DNA of 64,000 nt from Halonotius aquaticus (GTDB lineage: Archaea; Halobacteriota; Halobacteria; Halobacteriales; Haloferacaceae): assembly GCF_003605575.1 (NCBI RefSeq), contig NZ_QKNY01000018.1, positions 124,001-188,000 on the forward strand, written 5' to 3'. Positions 17,465 through 26,321 of the stretch are shown here, in pieces; the first letter of the stretch is position 1; the number at the start of each line of letters is the position of its first letter. A program made the translations under genes and the position numbers. Below the pieces are notes generated by a model. It was not told the DNA's origin. It ran no database searches and saw only the letters and a program-made list of their open reading frames with translations.

Positions 17465-18433
17465 ATCGATATCTTCGCGATCCCGAACATACCGATAGCT
17501 GACGAATACTACAGTACCGAGCACAGCCCCATACCAGAGGGTGCCCACTCGGATTACCAGCGTTGAACTGACAGCAATCGCCCGCGAGTAATTGAGGACG
17601 ACGAGCATTCCGACCATACTGGCCTCAGAAGCACCCAAACCACCGGGTAACAGACTCGCAGCACCAACCACGGAGCCAAGCCCGAACACGAATAGTGCCA
17701 CCAGCACCGACGCGTCCGCGACGAACCCTTCCAACACGATCCAGAGTGCGAGCCCTTCGAGACCCCACGCGACGAGACTGATCACGAGTGCCACCCCCAA
17801 CGGTTTCGGTTGGAAGAGACTGTATGTGCTCTCGTAGAACTCTCGGATTTCATCGGCATAAGAACCCACAACTGGTACTGTTTCCAAGAGTACCAAAATT
17901 CGAAGACAGATGGTTCGCCATTGGAGGAGCGCAACCCCGACGAGAAAGACCACAGTGACGCCGATCAACGTCGTGGACGATTGTCGGTACACCACGACTC
18001 CGAGGAACGCAAACGCTGCTAACGCCAAGAGGTCGGTCACGCGTTCTGCACCGACAACCGGTGCCGTCTGATTCACAGGGACATCCTGCTCGTCACGGAG
18101 AAACCACGCCTTCCAGACTTCGCCTGCTTTCCCCGGCGTGATCACCATCATCAATCCACTCACGAATACCAAGAGACTGGTTCGAACTGGGACATCGATC
18201 CCGAGTTCACGAAGGTAATATTCCCACTTCAGAAAGCGGATGCCGTAACTCACGGTCACGAGAGCAAATACGGCACCGATCCGCCACAGCTCAAGTGAGT
18301 CAAGCGCGTCAACGACTGCGGGGGCATCTCCAAACAAAAAGAGCCCGAAAAAGACAGCGACTGTCAACAGTGCTGTTACCCAGAGCCCATGCTTCCGCAC
18401 AGCGTTCTGAATCCGATATAGATAGCCACTCAT
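17456..18433 (-). CDS. LPG-synthase-type (UPF0104/flippase-like) membrane protein
   Basis: A 325-residue polytopic membrane protein with about eight hydrophobic segments and family landmarks: F-L-K-W-E-Y-Y-L-R-E-L-G-I near residue 70, T-P-G-K-A-G-E near 105, A-E-R-V-T-D near 130, and S-L-L-P-G-G-L-G-A-S-E-A near 265. This fold is shared by MprF-type lysyl-phosphatidylglycerol flippases and the C-terminal domain of the haloarchaeal glycosylation protein AglD. Start 18433 gives an ATGA overlap with the PHP gene; the ATG at 18445 is less likely. It probably moves or processes a lipid-linked intermediate. Confidence 0.82.
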   Translation of the reverse strand: MSGYLYRIQNAVRKHGLWVTALLTVAVFFGLFLFGDAPAVVDALDSLELWRIGAVFALVTVSYGIRFLKWEYYLRELGIDVPVRTSLLVFVSGLMMVITPGKAGEVWKAWFLRDEQDVPVNQTAPVVGAERVTDLLALAAFAFLGVVVYRQSSTTLIGVTVVFLVGVALLQWRTICLRILVLLETVPVVGSYADEIREFYESTYSLFQPKPLGVALVISLVAWGLEGLALWIVLEGFVADASVLVALFVFGLGSVVGAASLLPGGLGASEASMVGMLVVLNYSRAIAVSSTLVIRVGTLWYGAVLGTVVFVSYRYVRDREDIDSS

Positions 18434-19068
18434 ATGTTCAAGCAAGTTAGCGCATCGTTGAGTTTGGTTGCAATATGGCCGGAAAGATAGCCTCCTCGAC
18501 CACCAGTCTCTGTTAAGTCTTCCCGAATCGCATCAAGGACCGGCCCATCACATTTCGTGTAAGCCCGTCCTACTTCCATCGGAAAGTGGGCATCACTTCC
18601 GCCCGTGAGAGAGAGGTCATGTTGCTCTGCGAACGAGCGTGCATTCCGATTGTAATGGGGAACGATACAGCGTGAGTTTAGTACTTCGACGCCGTCGATG
18701 TGGGCCGCAATCTCGTCTAACTCGTCGGTGTAGTATTCCCGGAATTTGTCAAACGGGTGCGACAGGATAGCAAGCCCCTCCTGCTCGTGAATCGCGTGAA
18801 TGACCGTTAACGGATCGGCCTGTGGCGGTACCTCGGTCACATCGAGAGCGAGCAAATGTCCCTGTGTCGTCGTTACCTCAACGCCGGGAATCACGGTCAG
18901 ACTCTCCGGTGCGAGTGCGTTTACCGCATCGTACCCTTCAAGCGTGTCGTGATTCGTGATCGCAAGCCCGTCCAGCTCAGCGTCAACCGCCGCCTCAACG
19001 ATATCCTCGGGGCTGGCTCGCGAACAGGGGGACGCGTCAGTATGTACCTGCAAATCATACCGATTCAT
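18430..19068 (-). CDS. PHP-domain metallophosphoesterase
   Basis: A 212-residue protein of the PHP fold. Metal ligands are clear: H9 and D11 in L-Q-V-H-T-D, H40 and D41 in I-T-N-H-D-T, a Glu in P-G-V-E-V-T, H in I-L-S-H-P-F, and G-G-S-D-A-H near the end. PHP proteins hydrolyse phosphoesters; the substrate here is unknown. It is translationally coupled on both sides: ATGA with the UbiA-like remnant before it and ATGA with the membrane protein after it, so all three were once one operon acting on a lipid-linked sugar phosphate. Confidence 0.85.
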   Translation of the reverse strand: MNRYDLQVHTDASPCSRASPEDIVEAAVDAELDGLAITNHDTLEGYDAVNALAPESLTVIPGVEVTTTQGHLLALDVTEVPPQADPLTVIHAIHEQEGLAILSHPFDKFREYYTDELDEIAAHIDGVEVLNSRCIVPHYNRNARSFAEQHDLSLTGGSDAHFPMEVGRAYTKCDGPVLDAIREDLTETGGRGGYLSGHIATKLNDALTCLNI

Positions 19069-19235
19069 CGAAGCACCTCAACTGCGAGTTCGGGGACATT
19101 ATAGAGGACAGCAATAGCGACGAGGCCCCAGAGGACAAGGTTCACGATCGAAGGACGGTCTGTGAGGAGGTATTCCGGTTGTCCAGCGACCGCATCAATC
19201 GTTAGATATCGAACGCCAGCTGAGAAAGTCGCTAA
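19065..19235 (-). pseudogene. C-terminal remnant of a UbiA-type prenyltransferase-like membrane protein
   Basis: Fifty-six codons are open from an in-frame TAG (19236-19238) to a TGA that overlaps the PHP start by four bases. The reading has no start codon in place and ends in a hydrophobic helix (S-I-V-N-L-V-L-W-G-L-V-A-I-A-V-L-Y). The segment R-Y-L-T-I-D-A-V-A-G-Q-P-E-Y-L-L-T-D-R-P resembles the C-terminus of decaprenyl-phosphate phosphoribosyltransferase-like UbiA proteins, from memory of that family. The retained stop/start coupling shows that it was the first gene of the PHP operon; its 5' part is gone. Confidence 0.55.
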
Positions 19236-19242
19236 CTAGGCA

Positions 19243-19410
19243 GTGCCAATTGAGCCGATCGATCAGGAACTTGTCTTGGAAAACCAACTACCGAGCAAAC
19301 AGAGAGACCGAGATCCGGTGACTGAGTTGCTCGAAGAGCTGATAGGTTGTAGTTCACTTGCCGAAGCCGAGGCAAAGAACTTACCAACAGCGATAAGCAA
19401 ACGTATTTAA
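19243..19410 (+). CDS. Small open reading frame, unrecognised
   Basis: A possible 55-codon gene with a GTG start at 19243, reading P-I-E-P-I-D-Q-E-L-V-L-E-N-Q-L and a helical E-L-L-E-E-L-I segment, ending S-K-R-I. It begins next to the truncated end of the UbiA-like remnant. It could be a fragment of a lost gene or mobile element. No ribosome-binding site or promoter is evident. I do not recognise it and would not be surprised if it is not expressed. The rest of 19411-19471 is AT-rich promoter-like sequence. Confidence 0.22.
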   Translation: MPIEPIDQELVLENQLPSKQRDRDPVTELLEELIGCSSLAEAEAKNLPTAISKRI

Positions 19411-19471
19411 GTAACACTCGATATCGTAATAAAACCCATGTTCTTAATGCAACCTCTTCAGAATTAATTCT

Positions 19472-20005
19472 ATGGAGGAGTCAGAGCCAGTCATCATTGA
19501 CTTGGGCGCCGGTACAGATCCCGATCCACGAGCTACAATAACGGCAGATATTGCCCAACTTCCCGGTCTAAATATCCAATTCGATCTTGATTCTCAGCCG
19601 TGGCCGATCAAGAACGGAACCATTGATGGCATCATTGCGAGACATGTGTTCGAGCATCTTGTCGATGTCGAAGGCGCGCTAGAAGAAGCTTCAAGAATAT
19701 TGAAACCAGGGGGATGGTTGGAATTTGATGTTCCTCTTGGACGTCCGAACAAGACGGATCCGACGCATAAGAACACATGGACATGGACGACGCCGGAATT
19801 TTTCGCAAGCGGTGGGACACGTAACTATTACTATGATCTTCCTTTCGCACTTGAAGACCGCTCTATGACGGTCTGGTTCGAAGGCCCATTATCGAAACTA
19901 TCACCACTGTATCGAACGTTCGTTGATGTATACGGGCCTGGAGATTGGGTATCCGGTACCCCATATATGGCCGGTACTCTGACTGTCCGATTTCGGAGAG
20001 ACTAG
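19472..20005 (+). CDS. Class I SAM-dependent methyltransferase
   Basis: A 177-residue protein with motif I I-I-D-L-G-A-G-T at about residues 8-14, an acidic residue at the end of strand 2, D-G-I-I-A-R-H-V-F-E-H-L (post-motif I, typical of Methyltransf_11), and L-K-P-G-G-W-L-E-F-D near residue 88. Within a glycan island it most likely methylates a sugar, but this is inferred from position. The gene is clearly less GC-rich than neighbours, as is the GT4 gene two bases after its stop, so the pair probably arrived together. Confidence 0.82.
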   Translation: MEESEPVIIDLGAGTDPDPRATITADIAQLPGLNIQFDLDSQPWPIKNGTIDGIIARHVFEHLVDVEGALEEASRILKPGGWLEFDVPLGRPNKTDPTHKNTWTWTTPEFFASGGTRNYYYDLPFALEDRSMTVWFEGPLSKLSPLYRTFVDVYGPGDWVSGTPYMAGTLTVRFRRD

Positions 20006-20007
20006 TC

Positions 20008-21045
20008 ATGAGAATCTGTCTGATCGGGACGCTTCCAGAAGCAGATCGCGAGGCACACAAAGGGCCTGAGCGAACCACGATTGGATTAGCTGAGTCACTC
20101 TCTAACCGGGGTCACGAAATTGTGGTTGTCTCGGATGAAGGCGAGAGTGCAACCGTTGATGTTCCGGCGCGGATTATCGGTGAAAATCTATCTCCGGGTG
20201 TAGACCGTCTCGTTCGGTTCTATCTCAGAGTTCGTCGAGAGATCGATTATAATTCGTTTGATATTATCCATGCATGGCGGCCAGTTCCTGATGCGGATGT
20301 CTTCTCGATTCACTCCGTGGATGCCGCAAACTCTGTAGAGGAACACCGTCCAGGTAGCTTTTCTTTACGTTTCAGGGCCGGAGCGAAGCTTGAGCTATTA
20401 GGAAAAAGATTTGCAGCTTCCCGAGCTGCACGTACCGTTGTGACTGCCGTCCAGAACGTTATTGACGCGACGAATCATGGTATCGAACCAAATCGTGTAA
20501 TTCCGGTCGGTGTGAATAAATCATTCATCCAGCAGAACGAGGTGATTGACAACGAGATAGAGATTCTCTGCGTAGGTCGTATTGAACCGAGGAAGAATCA
20601 AGCGTTTCCGGCTGCACATACCCCAAAGAGATACTCCCTTCGACTCGTTGGCCCGTGTTCAACTGATTATATATCGGAGGTAGAACAATTTGAAACCCGT
20701 TGGGAAGGAAAACTTTCCTCCGAAGAACTGATGAGTGCCTATCGGGAGGCGGACGTATTTGTACTTCCGAGTATTTTTGAAGGTTTCGGCCTGACTGCGG
20801 TCGAAGCGATGGCTGCCGGCACTCCTATTGTGGTTGCTGATACGTGTGGCGTGGCAGAACACGTATACGACGAACCCATTGGTGGTGTATATAAATTCGG
20901 TGATATCGAATCCTATCAGCGTCAACTCGAACGCATCGTCAACAACCGAGTAGAGTATGGACAGAACGCACAGAGATACGTCAAGGAGAATCTAACTTGG
21001 GACACCATCGCCGCTCAGTACGAACGAGAATATGAGAGGGTTTAG
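20008..21045 (+). CDS. Glycosyltransferase family 4 (GT-B fold)
   Basis: A 345-residue retaining-type glycosyltransferase. The N-terminal domain opens R-I-C-L-I-G-T-L-P; the C-terminal domain has C-V-G-R-I-E-P-R-K-N near residue 190 and the GT4 nucleotide-sugar site S-I-F-E-G-F-G-L-T-A-V-E-A-M-A-A-G-T-P near residue 255. ATG 20008 lies two bases after the methyltransferase stop, with no room for a separate promoter, so the two are co-transcribed. AT-rich relative to the surrounding genome, suggesting import. The sugar donor is unknown. Confidence 0.88.
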   Translation: MRICLIGTLPEADREAHKGPERTTIGLAESLSNRGHEIVVVSDEGESATVDVPARIIGENLSPGVDRLVRFYLRVRREIDYNSFDIIHAWRPVPDADVFSIHSVDAANSVEEHRPGSFSLRFRAGAKLELLGKRFAASRAARTVVTAVQNVIDATNHGIEPNRVIPVGVNKSFIQQNEVIDNEIEILCVGRIEPRKNQAFPAAHTPKRYSLRLVGPCSTDYISEVEQFETRWEGKLSSEELMSAYREADVFVLPSIFEGFGLTAVEAMAAGTPIVVADTCGVAEHVYDEPIGGVYKFGDIESYQRQLERIVNNRVEYGQNAQRYVKENLTWDTIAAQYEREYERV

Positions 21046-21086
21046 TATCATTGGCTACCTAGAGAGTATTCGGTGACTCTTGACCG

Positions 21087-22007
21087 ATGACGAATCCGAT
21101 CTACTCTATTGCTGTCTGCAACTTCAATATGGCAGACACACTTGAGCCCTCACTCCGGAGTATGGTGAACCAAATTCCTGAAGACGACTATGAAGTGGTA
21201 GTTGTCGATGGAGGCTCTACGGACGGTAGCCGTGACATCCTCCGCTCACTGGAGGCCGAATACCCTAATCTTCGCGCCATTCTCGACCGCGCCGACGAAT
21301 GCAATCATCTTGGCGGTGACCGGAATATTTCCTTCGAAGAAGCTCGCGGTGAATATGTGCTTGAATCAATGGACACCGACGATTGCTATTTTGAGGGTAT
21401 CGTCAGGGACTTCGTCTCTATTTATCATCAGATCGAATCGGTCGTCGACTACCCGTACTTCCTATCCGGGACTGGCATCAACATGGCACCTCGCAAACTC
21501 CTGCTTGACGTGCCGTACTACGATCTTGGAGGGGCCGAAGATCGTGATCTGTACAGACGCCTATTCGTCCGTGACACACCCTTATGGATCGATCATGGTC
21601 CCATCTCCGAGGAGATCGGATATCACATGAACTGGCGGGACGAACTCCGGCGTGATATACATGGAAAGATCTGTGATTTCCAGTCAGGCATCACACTCGC
21701 GTCCGCGCTCCGCTGGTCGCTCTCCCACGAGCGACACTGGATTCTCGAACGCAACCGTGGTTTTATTTTAAATACACTCAAGAAACCGTATGATCTTTTC
21801 ACACACTGCTACGCCTATTGGAAGGCCAACGGTCGGGAACACCATGACGCACCACCCAGTTTTGAACGAAAAGGAACGCTAGAACAGAAGATTGCTGAGG
21901 TGAAAAAAACGCTCCCCGACCTCGAATCGGCATACGGGTTCGAAGTCGACCGCGAATCGTTCAGCGAGGCAGGATACGAGGCGTTCGTGGAATACGCAGA
22001 ACCGTAG
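21087..22007 (+). CDS. Glycosyltransferase family 2
   Basis: A 306-residue protein. The start Y-S-I-A-V-C-N-F-N is the GT2 first strand, V-V-V-D-G-G-S-T-D-G-S near residue 38 binds the nucleotide, and M-D-T-D-D near residue 94 is the metal-binding DxD region. The last third lacks membrane segments and is rich in charged residues. It lies 41 bases after the GT4 gene in the same direction and converges with the frameshifted AlkP gene, 15 bases away. GC rises toward its end. Expected to extend the same glycan. Confidence 0.84.
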   Translation: MTNPIYSIAVCNFNMADTLEPSLRSMVNQIPEDDYEVVVVDGGSTDGSRDILRSLEAEYPNLRAILDRADECNHLGGDRNISFEEARGEYVLESMDTDDCYFEGIVRDFVSIYHQIESVVDYPYFLSGTGINMAPRKLLLDVPYYDLGGAEDRDLYRRLFVRDTPLWIDHGPISEEIGYHMNWRDELRRDIHGKICDFQSGITLASALRWSLSHERHWILERNRGFILNTLKKPYDLFTHCYAYWKANGREHHDAPPSFERKGTLEQKIAEVKKTLPDLESAYGFEVDRESFSEAGYEAFVEYAEP

Positions 22008-22022
22008 CCGTGCCACCAACGA

Positions 22023-23362
22023 TCAGTCGAGATGGCCGAGTTCTTCCAACCGCTGTCGTGCCTCGTCGGTGACATCGTCGGGGACACCGCCGTCGCCGTC
22101 TTCAAGGAGTCGGTTGGGAATCTTCGACCGATACGCACGGCGTTTTTCCGGGTTATCGGCGGAGAGATCGGTTCGTTCGGCGGGATCGGCTGCGAGATCG
22201 TACAGCTCCGCGTCGTCCCCGATATTGATATATTTCCAGCCGTCAGCCCGAACGGCGACAACTGGAACATCAGCAGCGAACGAGCCACGCGTGATCGGTT
22301 CGCGGGGAGCTGACTCCCTGAGATCCGTTCCGAGGAACGCTTCCGGTGGGTCGACATCGTGTAAGCGACAAACTGTCGGTGCGATATCGACTAACTCACG
22401 GGTCTCGTCGACCTCCAGCGGAAGGTTCGATGTTCCCTCGGACGTTTTCATGAACATCGGCACCCGAATCAGCTCCTCATACGGATGGTTCCGGTGGAAG
22501 TAGAGGCCGTGCTCGCCGAACTCCTCGCCGTGGTCCGCCGTGAGAACCACCGACGTGTCCTCCCACAGTCCATCGTCGGCCAGCCCGTCGAACAACCGCG
22601 AGACGTGTTCGGAAGTGTACCGGATCGCCGAGTCGTAGAGGTCGACCAGCAGCGATCGCTGGTCGTCGTCGATCGTCTCCGGGTCGACGCCCGCATTCGC
22701 CATCAGATCGAGGATTTCGGATCGGTCGAGATCAGGGCCGTAGGCCGGAGAATCGGCGTTGATCGCGTACGGTCGGTGGGGGTCCATGTAGTGAACCCAT
22801 AGGCAGAACGGCTCCTCCGCCTCCCGGATGAATTCGAGTGCCCGATCAGTCGTGGTTTCGGCACTCTCGAAAACGGCGACCTCGTGGATGAGCGAGGCCG
22901 GGACGACAGCCTCCTGAACCGTACGGGCGAGATCGAACACACCGAGTCGTTGTAGGGCTGGACGAACCGTATCGAACAGCCCGCGGGCGAGTTTGTTGGT
23001 CGTCGGGACGGCTTCGTCGTGGCTTGCCTGACCGACAAAATCCTCGTAGACATCCATCCCGTGGACATCGTCGAACTTCGACGCGAAAAACGTGTTTGAG
23101 TGGATCGCCCCGGTTCGAACATCGTCTGGCAATGCCGATCCGATCGTCGGGCCGGAACGGACGGCACTGTTGCCATCGTATCGGGAGGTGAGCATGGACG
23201 GCACGAGATGCCAGTGTACGTGCCGTTGACGATCGTTTGGTCGAACTTGACACCACCGGCCTCAAGCAGCCGGTTGGCAACCGGGAGTGTGTCCCGCTCG
23301 TAGCCATACTGCGAGAGGTGGTCACGGCGAACCGCATCGAGCGTGACAATAAGCGTGTTCAC
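22023..23362 (-). pseudogene. Sulfatase-fold (AlkP superfamily) gene with a frameshift in the active-site motif
   Basis: Two readings join into one AlkP-family protein of about 446 residues. From a GTG at 23362, N-T-L-I-V-T-L-D-A-V-R-R-D runs to G-T-Y-T-G-I-S near 23204. The rest continues in another frame from P-S-M-L-T-S-R-Y-D-G to the stop at 22023, with T-A-D-H-G-E-E-F-G metal motif and the tail L-E-E-L-G-H-L-D. The total length is one base short of a whole number of codons, so a single base is missing around 23199-23204, exactly at x of the S-x-P-S nucleophile motif. Otherwise undecayed, so a recent mutation or an assembly error are both possible. Confidence 0.78.
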
Positions 23363-23460
23363 GAAAGGCGGAACGAAGAGTAGGGTAAAGTAATGAACAG
23401 TTATCGGATCGAGTGGACAGACCACTCAATTTAATATGGCGCCATTGAAAGCTGAGATCA

Positions 23461-24870
23461 ATGCGTAATGTCGTGTTGGTCTGTCTCGACGCGATCCGGA
23501 AAGACTTCTTCGACGAGTACGCGGGACGACTGCGCGACCGGGCGGGCATCGAGTACGTACAGGCCAGAGCGGTCAGCGGCTGGAGCGTCCCGAGCCACGC
23601 CTCGATGCTCACCGGGACATTACCGCACGAACACGAGATTCACACGTTCGACCGTGACTTCTCAGGACTGAAACGAGAGGAGACGTTTCTCGGCGACCTC
23701 CCTGACCACGAGGCACTCGGTGCGAGTGCGAACGTATATGCGAGCGACGCGTTCGGATTCGACGGGTTGTTCGACGCCTACCGGAGCGTCTCGCCGGATC
23801 GACGGTTCCCGGAAGGGTTGGACGCCGAACGCTGGGGGCAAAAGGCCGACGAGACCGGCCTCGCACGATACCTCGCGTTTCTCCGGTCGGCACTCAGCCA
23901 CGAACACCCACTCTCGAGTATCGCCAACGGTGTGCTCGTCGAGATCGACGACAGGCTCGCGGATGCCCCCTTCGAGAAACCGTTGGACGACGGCGCAAAC
24001 ATCGTCGCCCGTGAAGCGAGACGACTCGTTTCAGCGGCCCCCGAACCGTTCGTCCTCTTTACCAATTTCATGGACGTTCACGGACCGTTGACACCCGTTC
24101 GGGCCTACGACAGCAGTCTGTACGACGCCTCGCCGTCGTGGTCCTCGCGGGCTTTCGACGGCCGAGCCGTCGAGCACGGCGAGATTGACGAGATCCGGGA
24201 CGATATCGAACACCACCGGGATCTGTATGCCGCCGCGACCGACTACCTCGACCAGGTCGTCAACGACCTCGTCGACTGGCTCCACTCGAAGACCGACGAA
24301 GAGACGACAGTGGTCGTCACCGCCGACCACGGCGAGAATCTCGGCTACGAGGCCGACCGCCGGCTGTTCGCCCACCGGAGCGGGCTCACGGAGGGACTGT
24401 TACACGTCCCACTGCTCGTGTTGAATCCACCCGAAGGAGTGGATCAGATCGTCGACGACTACGTCTCGCAGCTCCGTCTCGGCGAACTCCTGACGGGGCT
24501 GGCTACCGGAACCGTTCTGGACGTGACCGACGACGTGATCCCGGCCGAACGGATCGGGTTCAACATCCCGGTGAACCCGAACGCGACGCCGCTCCGTGAC
24601 GAGGATCGTGCGATACGGGTCGCCTACGAGGGCACCGCGAAATACCAGTGGGATTCCCTCGGCAACCGGTATCGGTACCGGCTGGATCGGGACCGACCCT
24701 CGTGGCAGCAGCTTGAGGCGGAGGACGTAGACGTCTCCGACTACGAGTCGACGCTGTTCGGGGTTCCGATAGAGGAGTACAGACAGCGGGTCGAAACGTC
24801 GTCGGCGGATCGAACTGCCAGCGTCGACGACGCCGTCGAACAGCGACTCACGGACCTCGGCTACCGCTGA
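23461..24870 (+). CDS. Sulfatase-fold (AlkP superfamily) hydrolase or transferase, tandem copy A
   Basis: A 469-residue protein. Asp10 in V-C-L-D-A-I-R-K-D, Ser42 in W-S-V-P-S-H, and V-T-A-D-H-G-E-N-L-G are the expected metal and nucleophile motifs; the Arg of the sulfatase signature is replaced by His46. It is closely related along its whole length to the next gene, a tandem duplicate. It ends L-T-D-L-G-Y-R. The ATG follows a TATA-like TTTAATATGG by about 25 bases, so it may be leaderless. It is divergent from the frameshifted AlkP gene. It has no signal peptide. Confidence 0.84.
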   Translation: MRNVVLVCLDAIRKDFFDEYAGRLRDRAGIEYVQARAVSGWSVPSHASMLTGTLPHEHEIHTFDRDFSGLKREETFLGDLPDHEALGASANVYASDAFGFDGLFDAYRSVSPDRRFPEGLDAERWGQKADETGLARYLAFLRSALSHEHPLSSIANGVLVEIDDRLADAPFEKPLDDGANIVAREARRLVSAAPEPFVLFTNFMDVHGPLTPVRAYDSSLYDASPSWSSRAFDGRAVEHGEIDEIRDDIEHHRDLYAAATDYLDQVVNDLVDWLHSKTDEETTVVVTADHGENLGYEADRRLFAHRSGLTEGLLHVPLLVLNPPEGVDQIVDDYVSQLRLGELLTGLATGTVLDVTDDVIPAERIGFNIPVNPNATPLRDEDRAIRVAYEGTAKYQWDSLGNRYRYRLDRDRPSWQQLEAEDVDVSDYESTLFGVPIEEYRQRVETSSADRTASVDDAVEQRLTDLGYR

Positions 24871-24926
24871 ACGACCCGAAAACAGTCTCGAAGAGTACTT
24901 ACTAATCGACCGGACAACCATAGCCA

Positions 24927-26321
24927 ATGAGGAATATTGTTTTGCTGTGTCTCGACACGGTTCGCAAGGATTTCTTCGACGAGTACGCGCCACGACTCGT
25001 CGACCGAGCGGATATCGTCTACGACGGCTGCCGGGCGGCGAGTTCGTGGAGTGCCCCGAGTCACGCCTCTATGTTTACCGGACAGCTCCCCAGCGAACAC
25101 GGGATCCACGCCTACCAGCGGAACTTTTCGGTCATCGATCGGGAAGACACGTTCCTCGGTGAACTCCCGGAATATCAGGCACTCGGTGCGAGTTCGAATG
25201 TGTGGGCGGGGTCGTCGTTCGGGTTCGACAGGCTGTTCGATAGCTTCTCCGATGTTTCTCCCGATCAACGGTTCCCGGAGGGAATCGATGTCGCCCGGTT
25301 CGGTCAGGAGACGGAAGTAACTGGACTCTCTCGGCAGGTGGCGTTCCTTCGGAGTGCGTTGGCACACGACTACCCACTGAAGAGCCTCGCAAACGGCGCA
25401 GCAGTCCAACTCGACCGGATATTCCAACGGCTTCCCCTCCCGAAACCGTTCGATGACGGTGCCTCGCTGCTCGAACGGGAGCTTGGGACGCAGATCGAAT
25501 CTTCGAATGAGCCGTTCTTCGGCTTCGTGAACTTCATGGACGCCCACGGACCGGTTCACCACGCTCGCGGCTACGACCGATCGCTCCACGACGCCCCGCT
25601 GTCGTGGACGGCTCGGACTGTCGACCTCGAAGGGCGGATTCGGGCAGGCGACGAAGAGACGCTGGGCTGGTACCGGGATCTGTATGGCACATCGATCGAT
25701 TATCTCGACCGTCGCATCATCGACTTCGTCGACCGGATACAGGCGGCCACCGACCGCGAGACGACCGTCGTCGTCACCGCGGATCACGGAAACGACCTCG
25801 CGTTGACCGACGAACAACACTGGGGCCACAACGGGACCCGGCTTACAGAAGCGTTGCTGCACGTCCCGCTGGTCGTTCTCAACGCACCGGGCGACCACGA
25901 GGAGCAACAGACCGACCTCGTCTCACATCTCGAACTGCCGGAGCTACTGGTCGGACTGGCGAACGGAGAGCGTCCGGATATCACCGGCACCGACGTTCGC
26001 GCCGAGCGGATCGGGAACAGTGGCTCGATGGAACAGCTCGAAGCCGGGGAGATGCCGCCGGAGGACAACATGGTCACACGGGCACTGTACGGAGACGGCG
26101 TGAAACACGTCTGGGACCACCACGGCAACGGGGCAACCTACCGACTCAATCCCGACCGGCCCTGTTGGGAACAGACGGGGGCGGGTGAGTTCGATATCGA
26201 CGAGCTCGATGCCGCCTTCGAGACGGATATCGAGACGGTCGCACAGGCGAGCCGGTCGGTAGATTCGCTTGAACTCGACGACGGCACCGCAGACCGACTG
26301 CGGGAGCTAGGATACCTGTGA
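24927..26321 (+). CDS. Sulfatase-fold (AlkP superfamily) hydrolase or transferase, tandem copy B
   Basis: A 464-residue paralogue of the preceding gene, sharing the start M-R-N-x-V-L-x-C-L-D, the block R-K-D-F-F-D-E-Y, S-A-P-S-H (Ser42), F-R/F-L-R-S-A-L and N-F-M-D-x-H-G-P. The late metal motif reads V-T-A-D-H-G-N-D, with Asn replacing the Glu of copy A, so the two may differ in activity. It ends L-R-E-L-G-Y-L. The gap to copy A is 56 bases. The substrate is probably a modified sugar, inferred from its neighbours. Confidence 0.83.
   Translation: MRNIVLLCLDTVRKDFFDEYAPRLVDRADIVYDGCRAASSWSAPSHASMFTGQLPSEHGIHAYQRNFSVIDREDTFLGELPEYQALGASSNVWAGSSFGFDRLFDSFSDVSPDQRFPEGIDVARFGQETEVTGLSRQVAFLRSALAHDYPLKSLANGAAVQLDRIFQRLPLPKPFDDGASLLERELGTQIESSNEPFFGFVNFMDAHGPVHHARGYDRSLHDAPLSWTARTVDLEGRIRAGDEETLGWYRDLYGTSIDYLDRRIIDFVDRIQAATDRETTVVVTADHGNDLALTDEQHWGHNGTRLTEALLHVPLVVLNAPGDHEEQQTDLVSHLELPELLVGLANGERPDITGTDVRAERIGNSGSMEQLEAGEMPPEDNMVTRALYGDGVKHVWDHHGNGATYRLNPDRPCWEQTGAGEFDIDELDAAFETDIETVAQASRSVDSLELDDGTADRLRELGYL

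Noticed and set aside
22023-23362. Programmed ribosomal frameshifting in the AlkP gene
   Set aside because: There is no slippery heptamer or downstream pseudoknot at the site; a mutation or error is simpler.
24861-25907. A 348-codon open frame on the minus strand
   Set aside because: Shadow of the tandem AlkP copy B.
14624-26321. A firm 'sulfatase' label for the AlkP-type genes
   Set aside because: The S-x-P-S-H motif does not match the sulfatase maturation signature, so only the fold is named.
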